From positions 2,976,001 through 3,040,000 of the forward strand of contig NZ_CP049919.1 of assembly GCF_015624425.1 (NCBI RefSeq): 64,000 bases of DNA. Direction: 5' to 3'. The notes beneath the pieces were generated by a model. The model did no database searches, had not been told where the DNA came from, and worked only from the letters and a program-made list of their open reading frames with translations. This stretch comes from Roseateles sp. DAIF2. GTDB lineage: Bacteria > Pseudomonadota > Gammaproteobacteria > Burkholderiales > Burkholderiaceae_C. A program made the translations under genes and the position numbers. Shown here piece after piece: positions 31,910-40,543 of this stretch. The first letter of the stretch is position 1. Each line of letters begins with the position of its first letter.

Positions 31910-34213
31910 ATGCAGGTCCTCACCCTTCAAACTCGCGAGTCGTACTCGTCATCTCCCTCACCCTTTAGAACTCCCGGTAAAGCGCGTCGCCTACCCGGGC
32001 ACGCGCTGTGCAGCGTGGTCGTACTTGGTGCTCTGCTGCCGCTGGGCGCTCAGGCCCAAGAAGCACGATCCGTCTCGGCTGCTTCGACCGAGCAGAAATC
32101 GGACAAGCGGGGCGACAGTGTCGTCGTGTCCCAGCTTGATGCTTCCGGCAAGAACACGCTGCCAGTGGTGGAGCTGACGGGGACGAAGATCAAGACGCTG
32201 TACGCCACGGTGGGCAAGCTTGACCAGGCGCTCAAGGAGATTCCTCAGTCGGTCACGGTGTTGTCCCAGGAGCGTATCGAACAGCAGGGCCTGCAGACAC
32301 TCGATGACGCCATGCTTCAAACGACAGGCGTGACACGCGAGCAGCTCTGGTTGAACAACAAGTACTACTCGCGCGGCCTGGAGATCAAGAACATCCGCTA
32401 CGACGGTGGCGCGACGTCGGTCATCACCGATCGGAACAACAATGCCGACCTGGCGCAGTTCGAGGAAGTCTCGATCATGCGCGGTGTGGACGGCCTGTTC
32501 GGTGCGGGTGATGCCGGCGGGGTGATCAACCTGCGGTCGAAGCGACCACAAGCCCACAGCGCGCTCGTGACGAGCGTCAGCGCCGGCAGCTGGAACAACT
32601 ACCGAGCCGAGATCGACGCGACCGGCTCGTTGACCGGGGACCACCGGCTCAAGGGCCGTGCCGTGGCCGTGTTGCAGGATCGGGACCACTTCTTCAAGCC
32701 CAGCCACAGCCGTCGCCATATGGTCTATGGCGCGCTGCAGTTTGATCCCAGCCCCGACACCTCCGTGCTGGCCGGAATCAGCTTCCAGAAAGACAGGCAG
32801 GACGCGTTCAATGCCAGCCTGCCGCGTTATGTGGACGGCGCGGATCCCCAGTTCCCTCGCAGCACGACCATGGGCGCGCCTTGGGGCTGGATCGAGCGAG
32901 AGAACCGCGTGCTCTTTGGCATCGTGTCCCAACAGTTCGGTCCGCGCTGGAAGGCAACCCTGAACATGCGGCATATGGAAGGCGATGACGCGATCAACGG
33001 CGCGGAGATGGAAGGCAGTGTCAAGTACAGCACGCGCCAGTCGGACTGGTGGCGCTATCAGGACAAGAACCGAGGTAGCGAGACCCTGCTGGATGCCAAC
33101 CTGCAAGGCCGCTTCGATGCCCTCGGCCGCACGCACGACGTGATCGTCGGCCTGGACCACGCCAAGTCCACCAAGCACTACAAGCAGAACTGGGTCTTCT
33201 ACGGTTCAGGCAATGCCTTTGACCGCACGCCACCCCCGGCCTGGGATTTCCCGCCGAGCAGCTGGGACACGTCCACGCGCAATGCGGGCGACGCCTCCGC
33301 CGTCTACGCGTCGTTGCGCTTGCGCCCTGTCGATCGACTGGCTGTGATGGTCGGCGGACGCAAGGTGTTCAGCGAATCCCAGAGCATCCTCAACAAGAAC
33401 ACCAATGCCAGCAATGACTTCACGCAGAAGAGCGACTTCGTGCCTTACCTTGGCGCGGTCTACGACCTGACGCCTCAGTGGGCCCTGTACTTCAGCCGTG
33501 CGGAGATCAACCAATCCCAGCTGAACTACTTCGAGTCGGCCACGGGTCCATCGCTTCCTGCCGCTACCGGCAAGAACACCGAGCTCGGTGTGAAGGGCGA
33601 ACTGGTCAAAGGGCGTCTGGCGGCAAGCCTGGCTGTCTTCGACATCAAGAAGGACAAGGAGGCTGTCTACAAGAGTTGGACGCCCACAGGCAACAACGCC
33701 TCATGCTGTTACGTCGCTACCGGCAGCAAGGCCAGTCGTGGTGCAGACCTGGAACTGAACGGTCTGGTGCAGCCCGGCTGGAATCTGTCCGTGGGCTACA
33801 CCTACAACGACAACAAGAACGAAAGAGCCGATGACGCTCGCTTCAACACCCTGACCCCGAGAAACCTGCTGAAGATCTGGTCCAACCACGACCTGCAAGC
33901 CTACATCCCCGGCTTCAGCATGGGCTGGGGGGTCTCGGCGCAGAGCAAGAGCTACCAGTCAGGTTCGGTTCAGGCCTACAACCCGGCCTCTGGCGAGTTC
34001 GATGGTGCCTGGCAGAACTACGCGTTCGTGCAGAGGGGCTACGGGGTCTGGTCCTTGCGAGCGGCCTACGACATCACGCCCCAACTGAGCCTGGCCTTGA
34101 ATCTGAACAACCTGTTTGACAAGCACTACTTCAGCACGATCGGGCAGAGCGGCTACGGGAACTTCTATGGCGAACCGCGCAACGCCGTGTTGACGCTCAA
34201 AGCCAGCTACTAA
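31910..34213 (+). CDS. TonB-dependent siderophore receptor
   Basis: This is a 767-residue outer-membrane receptor. A long signal region ends about residue 49 (VVLGALLPLGAQA). There is no N-terminal STN signalling domain. The TonB box region is PVVELTGTKI. The plug holds LKEIPQSVTVLSQERIEQQG, YYSRGLEIKNIRYDGG and FEEVSIMRGVDGLFGAGDAGGVINLRSKRP, the pattern of ferric-siderophore receptors (FhuE/FpvA-like). The barrel ends AVLTLKASY. A Fur box precedes it and a strong terminator follows, so it is monocistronic. Its codon use is visibly less GC-rich than genes outside the block, suggesting acquisition. The ligand siderophore is unknown. Confidence 0.93.
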   Translation: MQVLTLQTRESYSSSPSPFRTPGKARRLPGHALCSVVVLGALLPLGAQAQEARSVSAASTEQKSDKRGDSVVVSQLDASGKNTLPVVELTGTKIKTLYATVGKLDQALKEIPQSVTVLSQERIEQQGLQTLDDAMLQTTGVTREQLWLNNKYYSRGLEIKNIRYDGGATSVITDRNNNADLAQFEEVSIMRGVDGLFGAGDAGGVINLRSKRPQAHSALVTSVSAGSWNNYRAEIDATGSLTGDHRLKGRAVAVLQDRDHFFKPSHSRRHMVYGALQFDPSPDTSVLAGISFQKDRQDAFNASLPRYVDGADPQFPRSTTMGAPWGWIERENRVLFGIVSQQFGPRWKATLNMRHMEGDDAINGAEMEGSVKYSTRQSDWWRYQDKNRGSETLLDANLQGRFDALGRTHDVIVGLDHAKSTKHYKQNWVFYGSGNAFDRTPPPAWDFPPSSWDTSTRNAGDASAVYASLRLRPVDRLAVMVGGRKVFSESQSILNKNTNASNDFTQKSDFVPYLGAVYDLTPQWALYFSRAEINQSQLNYFESATGPSLPAATGKNTELGVKGELVKGRLAASLAVFDIKKDKEAVYKSWTPTGNNASCCYVATGSKASRGADLELNGLVQPGWNLSVGYTYNDNKNERADDARFNTLTPRNLLKIWSNHDLQAYIPGFSMGWGVSAQSKSYQSGSVQAYNPASGEFDGAWQNYAFVQRGYGVWSLRAAYDITPQLSLALNLNNLFDKHYFSTIGQSGYGNFYGEPRNAVLTLKASY

Positions 34214-34248
34214 GGGGACCTAGCAGCGTTCAAGTCCATGGCCGAGGT

Positions 34249-34273
34249 GGGCAAGTTGCTTGCCCCTGTTTTT
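34249..34273 (+). terminator. Intrinsic terminator of the siderophore receptor
   Basis: The stem GGGCAAG (34249-34255), loop TTG and CTTGCCC (34259-34265) are followed by CTGTTTTTCC. It lies 36 bp after the receptor stop and is a textbook rho-independent terminator. Confidence 0.85.
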
Positions 34274-34443
34274 CCTCCCCCCTGAGCAGGACGCCATGCC
34301 GTGATGACAGCGGCATTGCTTTCTCGCCCCGGTGCCGCGAGGCCCTGGGGCGCTTCTTTGAGCCCGAGCCCTGATGATGAAGTGCAAGACACGTTCGGTG
34401 GAACGTGGTGTTAGCGGCCATGCCGTGGATGGAGAGGCAGCGC

Positions 34444-34656
34444 ATGGCGCGAAGAAGTCCCGTGAACGTGAGAGCGGACGAGCTGAAGACCAACGGTCTG
34501 AAGGCCACGGTGCCTCGCCTGAAGGTCCTCGGAGTCTTTCATCAGTCCCAGCACCGGCACCTGTCTGCCGATGACGTCTATCGAGTGCTGCTGGAAGAGA
34601 ACGCCGACATCAGCCTGGGCACCGTGTACCTCAAGGCCGCCCCCCAAGGACCTTGA
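34444..34656 (+). pseudogene. Truncated Fur (N-terminal DNA-binding part only)
   Basis: The 70-residue product begins [15 protein letters not shown] and then reads [20 protein letters not shown], then [23 protein letters not shown]. This is clearly the N-terminal winged-helix half of a ferric uptake regulator. Identity stops at GTVY, where Fur normally continues RVLTQFE; here LKAAPQGP and a stop follow. The recognition helix end, metal sites and dimerisation domain are all missing. It lies just after the iron-regulated receptor, inside the lower-GC block, and is followed by a terminator. Most likely it is a remnant of a second, imported fur. Confidence 0.82.
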
Positions 34657-34662
34657 GCATTT

Positions 34663-34697
34663 GCCCAGAGGCCGGGAGGCCTGCTGGGCTTTTTCTT
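34663..34697 (+). terminator. Intrinsic terminator after the fur remnant
   Basis: GCCCAG-A-GGCC (34663-34673) pairs with GGCC-TG-CTGGGC (34678-34689), followed by TTTTTCTTGG. The T tract serves the plus strand. Confidence 0.7.
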
Positions 34698-34729
34698 GGT
34701 TGGCGAACTCTCGAGTGAGTCGGGATTTG

Positions 34730-34963
34730 ATGCGGCTGGACCTGATCTTTGCGTTGTCGATGGGCGAGACCCTCGAGGAGGCGCACAGGACGGGGCGCCA
34801 GCTCATTGAGGAGGCGCATGGGCGCAAACAGGACAACGAGCTGCTGATCGCGTTGACGCGGCTGACGCTGGTGCGGGCCCAAGGCGAAAATCATGCGGCG
34901 GTTGAGCAATTGCTGTTGGAGGCGAAGCCGGTGATCGTGGCGCGGCTGGCGTTCACCCGATGC
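34730..34963 (+). pseudogene. Gene remnant, helical TPR-like fragment of unknown family
   Basis: An open stretch starting MRLDLIFALSMGETLEEAHRT continues through LIEEAHGRKQDNELLIALTRLTLVRAQGENHAAVEQLLLEA. It has a regular amphipathic helical pattern and normal-looking codon use, unlike the surrounding junk. No upstream domain or downstream domain is present: the frame runs straight into the antisense of the HD-GYP gene end. I cannot name the parent family; it is best seen as a fragment left by a rearrangement. Confidence 0.4.
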
Positions 34964-36217
34964 CTACTTCAGCCACAGGTCCTCCAATCCCGGGAACCCC
35001 CATTTCGACGGATCCTCAGGGCCGACGATGCGATCGGTTGCATTGGGCGCGGCCAGGTCGATTGTCTGGACCGGAATCTGCTCTTCGGAGCGCAATGAGA
35101 AGAACACGCGGACCACCGGCGTGAGTAGCGACTCGGCTCCCGGCGCGAGGACGATGGCCAATCGCTGAGAAGCCAGCCTCACCAGCGATCCGACGGGATA
35201 GATGCCGACCGACTTCACGAAAGCGCTGAAGAGCTGCTTGTCGAAGTGGCCCTCCCATTTGGCCATTTGGCGCATGGCTTCAGCAGGATTCCAAGCTTCC
35301 TTGTAAGCTCGCTGCGAGGTCACGGCATCGTAGACGTCGCAGATGGCGCCCATGCGCGCGAGCTCGGAGATCCTGGCGCCCGGCAGCTTATGCGGGTAGC
35401 CGGTGCCGTCGATCTTCTCGTGATGGTGCAGCGCGATGTCAACTACCGTCGAATCGGCGCCACTTGAGCGAAGCATGTTGGCGCCGGCTACCGTGTGGCT
35501 TCTCATGACGCTGAACTCGGCATCGGTCAGGCGGCCCGGCTTGTTGAGCACGTCAAGGGGCATCGCCGCCTTGCCCAAGTCGTGCATCAGTCCGCCGACA
35601 CCGGCCAGCCGGGTGCGCTCGTCATCGAATCCGAGCTGACGGGCCATCGCGATCATCAATGCGCAGACGGCCACGGAGTGCATGTAGGTGTAGTCGTCGT
35701 GGGTCTTCAACCTGGCCACACTGAGCAGCGCCACGGGTTGACGCTCGACCGAGGCCGCGATTTCCCTGACGAGGAGCTGCGTGGTTCCTGCATCGATCGC
35801 TTTTCCGAGGCGCGCAGCCTGGAGCATGTCCTTGACCTGGGACTTTGCGGACAGGCAGATCCGCTTCGCGCGCTCGATCTCCTGTGTGATCGAGGTCGGG
35901 CCAGGGGATGACCTGGTCGATGACGCGGTCCCTTCCGTCATTTCGCCGGAAGGACGAGAGGCGGTATCGGGTTCGGGCGTTGTTGGAGGGCTGGGTGCCT
36001 GGGCATCCGCGGCGAGCCTCGATCGCGTGTCCACAACCTGGCCTTGACTCGGATCAATCCAAACATCCTGGATGCCACACTCGCGAATCGCCATCAGGTC
36101 GCGGGTGTCGGTCAGCAGGAAACTGCCTCGCAGGAACGGATGTTTCAACCAGGAGCCCCCCAGCTTGTGGATAAACATGCCGAGCTGCAGGTCGGTGACG
36201 GGAATCCGTGTCTTCAA
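34964..36217 (-). CDS. HD-GYP domain phosphodiesterase with DUF3391
   Basis: This is a 417-residue protein. The N-terminal DUF3391 (about 1-75: RIPVTDLQLGMFIHKLGGSWLKHPFL) and a Ser/Pro/Thr-rich linker (75-110) precede an HD-GYP domain. Metal and catalytic motifs are HDLGK (212-216) and HHEKIDGTGYP (265-275), both intact. HD-GYP enzymes hydrolyse cyclic di-GMP to pGpG or GMP and influence motility and biofilm. No receiver domain is present, so the input is probably through DUF3391. It lies in the lower-GC block beside gene remnants. Confidence 0.92.
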   Translation of the reverse strand: MKTRIPVTDLQLGMFIHKLGGSWLKHPFLRGSFLLTDTRDLMAIRECGIQDVWIDPSQGQVVDTRSRLAADAQAPSPPTTPEPDTASRPSGEMTEGTASSTRSSPGPTSITQEIERAKRICLSAKSQVKDMLQAARLGKAIDAGTTQLLVREIAASVERQPVALLSVARLKTHDDYTYMHSVAVCALMIAMARQLGFDDERTRLAGVGGLMHDLGKAAMPLDVLNKPGRLTDAEFSVMRSHTVAGANMLRSSGADSTVVDIALHHHEKIDGTGYPHKLPGARISELARMGAICDVYDAVTSQRAYKEAWNPAEAMRQMAKWEGHFDKQLFSAFVKSVGIYPVGSLVRLASQRLAIVLAPGAESLLTPVVRVFFSLRSEEQIPVQTIDLAAPNATDRIVGPEDPSKWGFPGLEDLWLK

Positions 36218-36864
36218 GATCGTTCCTCGTACGTGTCGTCGTGGAGCCCTCCGGCTACCCTGTCCGGTCTGCAGGCGGCGCGGGATCTTGCAGCGAGCTA
36301 TCGCCTATGACCCTGCCGAGCGGGTGTTTACATATTGGGGTGCTTGGACAGTTCCTTGACTTGCCGCGACTCTGTCACGTCGCATCGGAGCGGCCATCGG
36401 TGAACTATCGCTTGGCTTGCCACTTCTCCGCCATCATGGGCAGCGAATTTGGTGTGGTCAATCGGTTTCAACATGGCCCGTACATAGTGCTGGCGCTTTC
36501 CCGGGGGAGGCCGTGGGCGACATCGAGTTCGTCGGCAAAGTCATCGACCGTGCCGAGGCGACCGTGGCGACATGGCTCGCAATTCCAAGGCAAGTAGTCG
36601 ATGCAGCAGGGCTTGTCGCCTACCGCTGCGTCCATCGCCGCCATCCGATGCCCGCGGCCCAGTTCCCACGAGCCACCCCTGGCCGGCCGCTGACGACGTC
36701 GACGCCGCCATCAGCCTGGGTGGGGTGGCCTGTGCCAGCGCGACATGATTGGACGGCGGGACAGGGGCGCCGCAACGGCACGTTGCTGGTCATCGGCAGC
36801 ATGTTGTGCCAGCGGCCAACCCCTATCGTTGAGTTGCCCGATCCGTGACGATCGGGCCGTCTCC
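36218..36864 (+). other. 647-bp stretch without a recognisable gene
   Basis: Both strands were read. Open frames exist but none has a family motif, a start with a ribosome site, or consistent codon bias. The stretch separates the HD-GYP gene from the high-GC cyclase-family gene and looks like degraded sequence at the right edge of the accessory block. Confidence 0.5.
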
Positions 36865-37905
36865 TCAGCGCACCGGAATCGCAATCGGCCGCAGTGGCGC
36901 GGCGTCGCCGCCGCGGATCTTCAGCGGGCCGCCGATGAAGGCGAACTCGTAGACCTTGTCGCGGGCCAGTTCGTCCAGCGCCACCAGCTCCATGATGGGC
37001 ACGCCCTTCTGCGCCAGCAGGTAGGTGTGCAGCGGCACATAGTCGTCATCGACCTCGGAGGGGAAGGTCTCCAGGCTCAGGTTGTCGGCGCCCAGGATCA
37101 TCGCGCCGCCGTCCTCGACCAGGAAGCGGGCCGCGTCCAGACCCAGGCCGGGTGGCTTGGCCATATAGGCCTGCGGCTGGCCGTAGAGCTTCATGCGGCC
37201 GGTGCGCACCAGCACGATGTCGCCTTCGCGCAGGCTCACCTTCTGGCGCGCCAGCGCGTCCTGCAGGTCCTGGCGGGTGATGCGGTACTGGTCGGGCAGC
37301 ATGTCCAGACCCTTGGCGCCGGCCACGTCAATCAGCACGCCGCGCGCCACCAGCGGCGGGAACTTCTCGATGCCGGTGCGGCGCCAGCCGCGGTCGCCCA
37401 GATGCTCGTCGGCGCTGAAGCCGTTCCAGATCTTGCCGCGGATGCCGAAATGGTTCAGCGCGTCGATATGGGTGCCGGTGTGGCTGTACATCGAGAAGGC
37501 GGTGCCGGTGTAGCTGCGCGTCGCGTTCATGTCCTTGCCGACGTTCATCGGGTCGTCGACCACGGTGCCGCGCGGCGTGTGCGTCATCCAGAACTGGTAA
37601 TGCGGGTCGCCCGCGTCCTGCCAGCTGGGCATGCCCATGTAGTACTCGGTGGCCAAGTCGTAGACCTGGCCGCCGCTGATGCGCTGCAGGATGGCGGCGC
37701 GCGAGGCCGGCGTGATCAGGTTCAGCCGGCCGATCTCGTCGGTGGGGCCCCAGGGGCTGGTGCCGACATCCTGCCTGGCACCGGCCGGGTGGCCATGCGG
37801 GCCGTGGGCCTGTGCTGCCGGGATGGCCAGGGCGCCGAGCGCGGCGGCGGTGATCCAGCCGAGCAGGGTAGCGGTGATGCGGGAAGAAGAGGGAAGAAGC
37901 GTCAT
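36865..37905 (-). CDS. Exported cyclase-family (kynurenine-formamidase-like) hydrolase
   Basis: This is a 346-residue protein with a signal peptide (about 1-33, ending IPAAQAHG), unusual for the cyclase family (PF04199), whose members are mostly cytoplasmic. The metal motif HTGTHIDALNHF (HxGTHxDxxxH) is intact, and REGDIVLVRTGRM and MILGADNLSLETFP are family blocks. Related enzymes hydrolyse N-formylkynurenine or act in polyketide-like cyclisation, and many are called only metal-dependent hydrolase. The mature start is His-rich (AHGPHGHPAG). The substrate is unknown. Confidence 0.85.
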   Translation of the reverse strand: MTLLPSSSRITATLLGWITAAALGALAIPAAQAHGPHGHPAGARQDVGTSPWGPTDEIGRLNLITPASRAAILQRISGGQVYDLATEYYMGMPSWQDAGDPHYQFWMTHTPRGTVVDDPMNVGKDMNATRSYTGTAFSMYSHTGTHIDALNHFGIRGKIWNGFSADEHLGDRGWRRTGIEKFPPLVARGVLIDVAGAKGLDMLPDQYRITRQDLQDALARQKVSLREGDIVLVRTGRMKLYGQPQAYMAKPPGLGLDAARFLVEDGGAMILGADNLSLETFPSEVDDDYVPLHTYLLAQKGVPIMELVALDELARDKVYEFAFIGGPLKIRGGDAAPLRPIAIPVR

Positions 37906-38023
37906 TCGAAAGGTCCTCCGGCCGACATGGCCGATGGACGCAAGCGTAGGCTTCGGGGGCTTGGCGAATAAGCCCCGCGCGGTGGCGAGACTCTTCGCTG
38001 GCGCTTAAGAATCGGTCGGTCGA

Positions 38024-38920
38024 TCAGTCCGCGCCGACGGCGGCGGGCAGGCGCTCGGCCAGGAAGTCGACAAAAGCCTTCACCTTGGGCTGCAGATGCC
38101 GGTGCGTGGGATAGACCGCGTAGACATGGCGCGGTGGCTCGGCCGCGTCGGGCAGCTGGATGCGCACGAGCTGTCCCGCCGCGATCGCGGGCCGCGCCAG
38201 GAAGGAGGGCAGCGCGCCGATGCCCAGGCCGGCGATGAGCAGCTCGCGCAGCATCAGGCTGTTGTTGGCGCGGATGCGCGGCGCGGCCTCGGGCGCAGCC
38301 TCCTCGGGCACCGGCCAGACGCCCGGCTCATGGGCCAGGCTGTAGGCCAGCAGGTCGTGTTCGCGCAGCTGCGCCGCGCTGCTGGGCATGCCGCGGCGGC
38401 GCAGATAGTCCGGCGCGGCGCACAGCAGCTGCGACAGCGAGGCCAGGCGCCGCGCGATCAGCGAGGAGTCGGCCAGCGCCGCGCTCAGGCGGATCGACAC
38501 GTCGAAGCCCTGGCCCACCGCGTCGACCAGCCGGTCCTCCATCGCCAGGTCCAGCTCCAGCGCCGGGTGCAGCGCCATGAACTCGGCCAGCAGCGGCGCC
38601 AAGGTCGCCAGCGCGAAGGACTGCGGCGCATTGACGCGCAGCCGCCCGGCGACGCGCTGGGTCTGCTCGCGCACCGATTTCTCCAGCGCGTCCACCTCGT
38701 CGAGCAGGCGGCAGCATTCGGCGTAATAGGCGCGTCCGGTGTCGGTCAGGCCCATGCGGCGGGTGGTGCGCTGCAGCAGCACCACGCCCAGATGCGCCTC
38801 CAGGGTGCGCAGCTGCTTGCTCAGGCCGGCCGAGGAGACCTGCAGGTCGTCCGCCGCCCGCGCCAGGCCGCCCAGTTCGACGATGCGCCGGAAGGCGCGC
38901 ATATGCAGCAGGGTGTCCAT
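38024..38920 (-). CDS. LysR family transcriptional regulator
   Basis: This is a 298-residue LysR protein. The HTH is at 8-60 (FRRIVELGGLARAADDLQVSSAGLSKQLRTLEAHLG), and a periplasmic-binding-like effector domain follows. It belongs to the broad CrgA/DsdC-like branch (QRTTRRMGLTDTGRAYY). It is 12 bp upstream of the stop-side of the GntR gene on the same strand, but no target can be assigned; the adjacent cyclase-family gene is on the same strand after a 118-bp gap. Confidence 0.93.
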   Translation of the reverse strand: MDTLLHMRAFRRIVELGGLARAADDLQVSSAGLSKQLRTLEAHLGVVLLQRTTRRMGLTDTGRAYYAECCRLLDEVDALEKSVREQTQRVAGRLRVNAPQSFALATLAPLLAEFMALHPALELDLAMEDRLVDAVGQGFDVSIRLSAALADSSLIARRLASLSQLLCAAPDYLRRRGMPSSAAQLREHDLLAYSLAHEPGVWPVPEEAAPEAAPRIRANNSLMLRELLIAGLGIGALPSFLARPAIAAGQLVRIQLPDAAEPPRHVYAVYPTHRHLQPKVKAFVDFLAERLPAAVGAD

Positions 38921-38932
38921 GCGGCAAGTGTC

Positions 38933-39616
38933 TCAGGCGGCCCAGTCCCCTTCGTCGAGCTTGCGCGCATAGACGGCCAGCACGATGCGCTCCGAATGCA
39001 CCAGGTAGTCGTTCAGCTTGGCGGCGGCCTTGCCGAACTCGCCGGCCTCGGCCAGCTCCAGGATCTCGCGGTTCATGTCGACATAGGGCGCGTGCAGGAA
39101 CTCCGGGTCGCGCAGCAGGCCGAAGGCCAGGCGCAGCTCGGCCAGCACCTGGGCGAACAGCAGGTTCAGGCGCTCGCTGTCGGCCAGCTCGACCACGCCC
39201 ATGTGGAAGGCCATATTGGCCGTGCCCACGGCCAGCCAGTCGCCGGCCTCGCGTGCCTTGAAGGCCTGCTCGACCGCCTGGTGCATGTGCTTCTTGGCCG
39301 GATGCCGCGGGTAGGCCTGCGCCAGCGCCTGGCACTCGATCAGGCGGCGCACCCGGTAGATGTCGATGATGGCCGCGATGCTGGGCACCGCGACGAACAC
39401 GCCGCGGTTCGGCTCATGGCGCAGCAGGCCGTCCTTGGTCAGCACCCGGAACACCTCGCGCAGGGTGTTGCGCGAGATGCCCAGCGCATCCGCCAGCGCC
39501 TGCTCGGACAGGCGCTGCCCCGGCGCGAACTCGCCGGCCGTCACCTTCTGGCGCAGCTGCTCCGCGACTCTTTCGCTCAGGGGCGGGGCGGGCGGAGGCG
39601 TCGTCGTGGCGGTCAT
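38933..39616 (-). CDS. GntR family regulator, FCD (FadR-type) domain
   Basis: This is a 227-residue protein. The winged helix is LSERVAEQLRQKVTAGEFAPGQRLSEQALADALGISRNTLREVFRVLTKDG. The FCD domain contains the metal-binding His and Asp pattern (FHMGVVELADSERL, and helices to the end). It is divergent from the 5-oxoproline cluster with a perfect TTGT-N3-ACAA operator between, so it is very probably the local regulator, responding to 5-oxoproline or a related acid. I placed the start at MTATTTPPPAPP; an upstream ATG extension is weakly supported. Confidence 0.93.
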   Translation of the reverse strand: MTATTTPPPAPPLSERVAEQLRQKVTAGEFAPGQRLSEQALADALGISRNTLREVFRVLTKDGLLRHEPNRGVFVAVPSIAAIIDIYRVRRLIECQALAQAYPRHPAKKHMHQAVEQAFKAREAGDWLAVGTANMAFHMGVVELADSERLNLLFAQVLAELRLAFGLLRDPEFLHAPYVDMNREILELAEAGEFGKAAAKLNDYLVHSERIVLAVYARKLDEGDWAA

Positions 39617-39752
39617 GGCGTGGTGCGTCGAGAAGTGGGCGTGGCTGCGGGCGGGATGCCGCGCCGCATTGTGGCGCAGACCGCCCTTAAACCTGCACAA
39701 GTTCGCGGGTTTGTACCAGGATTACAGTTTTTTGAATGATCAACACAATATG

Positions 39753-39767
39753 AATTGTTGAACAATT
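39753..39767 (+). promoter_or_regulatory. GntR/FCD-type operator before the 5-oxoproline cluster
   Basis: AATTGTTGAACAATT is a perfect 15-bp palindrome containing TTGT-TGA-ACAA, which fits the FadR/FCD consensus TNGTNNNACNA. It lies 47 bp before the DUF969 start and 137 bp before the divergent GntR start, in the only AT-rich part of the gap. Confidence 0.75.
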
Positions 39768-39813
39768 TATCCGTGTTGCCCTTCAATCAAAACGATCTGG
39801 AGCTTCTCACACC

Positions 39814-40542
39814 ATGACATCCATCCCCTCCTTGTGGCCCCTGATCGGGGTCGCGGTGATCATCCTGGGCTTTGTCCTGCGCTTCAACCCGATGGCGGTG
39901 GTGGCGGTGACCGCGCTCGTCACCGCGGTGGCGGCGGGCTTCCCGTTGGACAAGGTGCTGGCCACGATCGGCACCGGTTTCATCAAGACGCGCAACCTGC
40001 CGCTGATCCTGCTGCTGCCGCTGGCGGTGATCGGCCTGCTGGAGCGCCATGGCCTGCGCCAGCATGCGCAGGACTGGATCGCGCGCTTCAAGTCGGCCAC
40101 CGCCGGCCGCCTGCTGCTGGTCTATCTGGCGGCGCGCCAGCTGTCGGCCGCGGTGGGCCTGACCAGCCTGGGCGGCCATCCGCAGATGGTGCGTCCGCTG
40201 CTCGCACCGATGGCCGAGGGCGCGACCGAGGCGCGCCACGGTCGCCTGCCGGACCGCGTCCGCCACAAGCTGCGCGCCTATGCGGCGGCGACCGACAACG
40301 TCGGCCTGTTCTTCGGCGAGGACATCTTCGTCGCCTTCGGCGCGGTGGTGCTGATGACCACCTTCCTGCACGAGGCCGGCATCGACGTCGAGCCGATCCA
40401 TGTCGCGCTGTGGGGCATCCCGACCGGCATCGCCGCCTTCGTGATCCATGCCTGGCGCCTGCGCCGCCTGGACGAGGCGCTCAAGCGCGAACTGGACGCC
40501 CCGCGCGCCAGCCCCCTGAACGGCCAGACCAAGGAGGCCTGA
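39814..40542 (+). CDS. DUF969 membrane protein (5-oxoproline transporter subunit)
   Basis: This is a 242-residue protein with about five transmembrane helices (8-45, 58-80, 180-225 among them). LPLILLLPLAVIGLLERHGLR and TSLGGHPQMVRPLLAPMAEGA are DUF969 blocks. DUF969 and DUF979 always occur as a pair, next to pcp or pxp genes, and are thought to import pyroglutamate or a related acid. The role is therefore inferred from context. A GGAG Shine-Dalgarno precedes the ATG. It is first gene of a seven-gene operon-like run. Confidence 0.88.
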   Translation: MTSIPSLWPLIGVAVIILGFVLRFNPMAVVAVTALVTAVAAGFPLDKVLATIGTGFIKTRNLPLILLLPLAVIGLLERHGLRQHAQDWIARFKSATAGRLLLVYLAARQLSAAVGLTSLGGHPQMVRPLLAPMAEGATEARHGRLPDRVRHKLRAYAAATDNVGLFFGEDIFVAFGAVVLMTTFLHEAGIDVEPIHVALWGIPTGIAAFVIHAWRLRRLDEALKRELDAPRASPLNGQTKEA

Positions 40543-40543
40543 C

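Noticed and set aside
36745..37971. 408-codon plus-strand frame
   Set aside because: Shadow of the cyclase-family gene; translation is His/Gln/Val-rich without recognisable motif.
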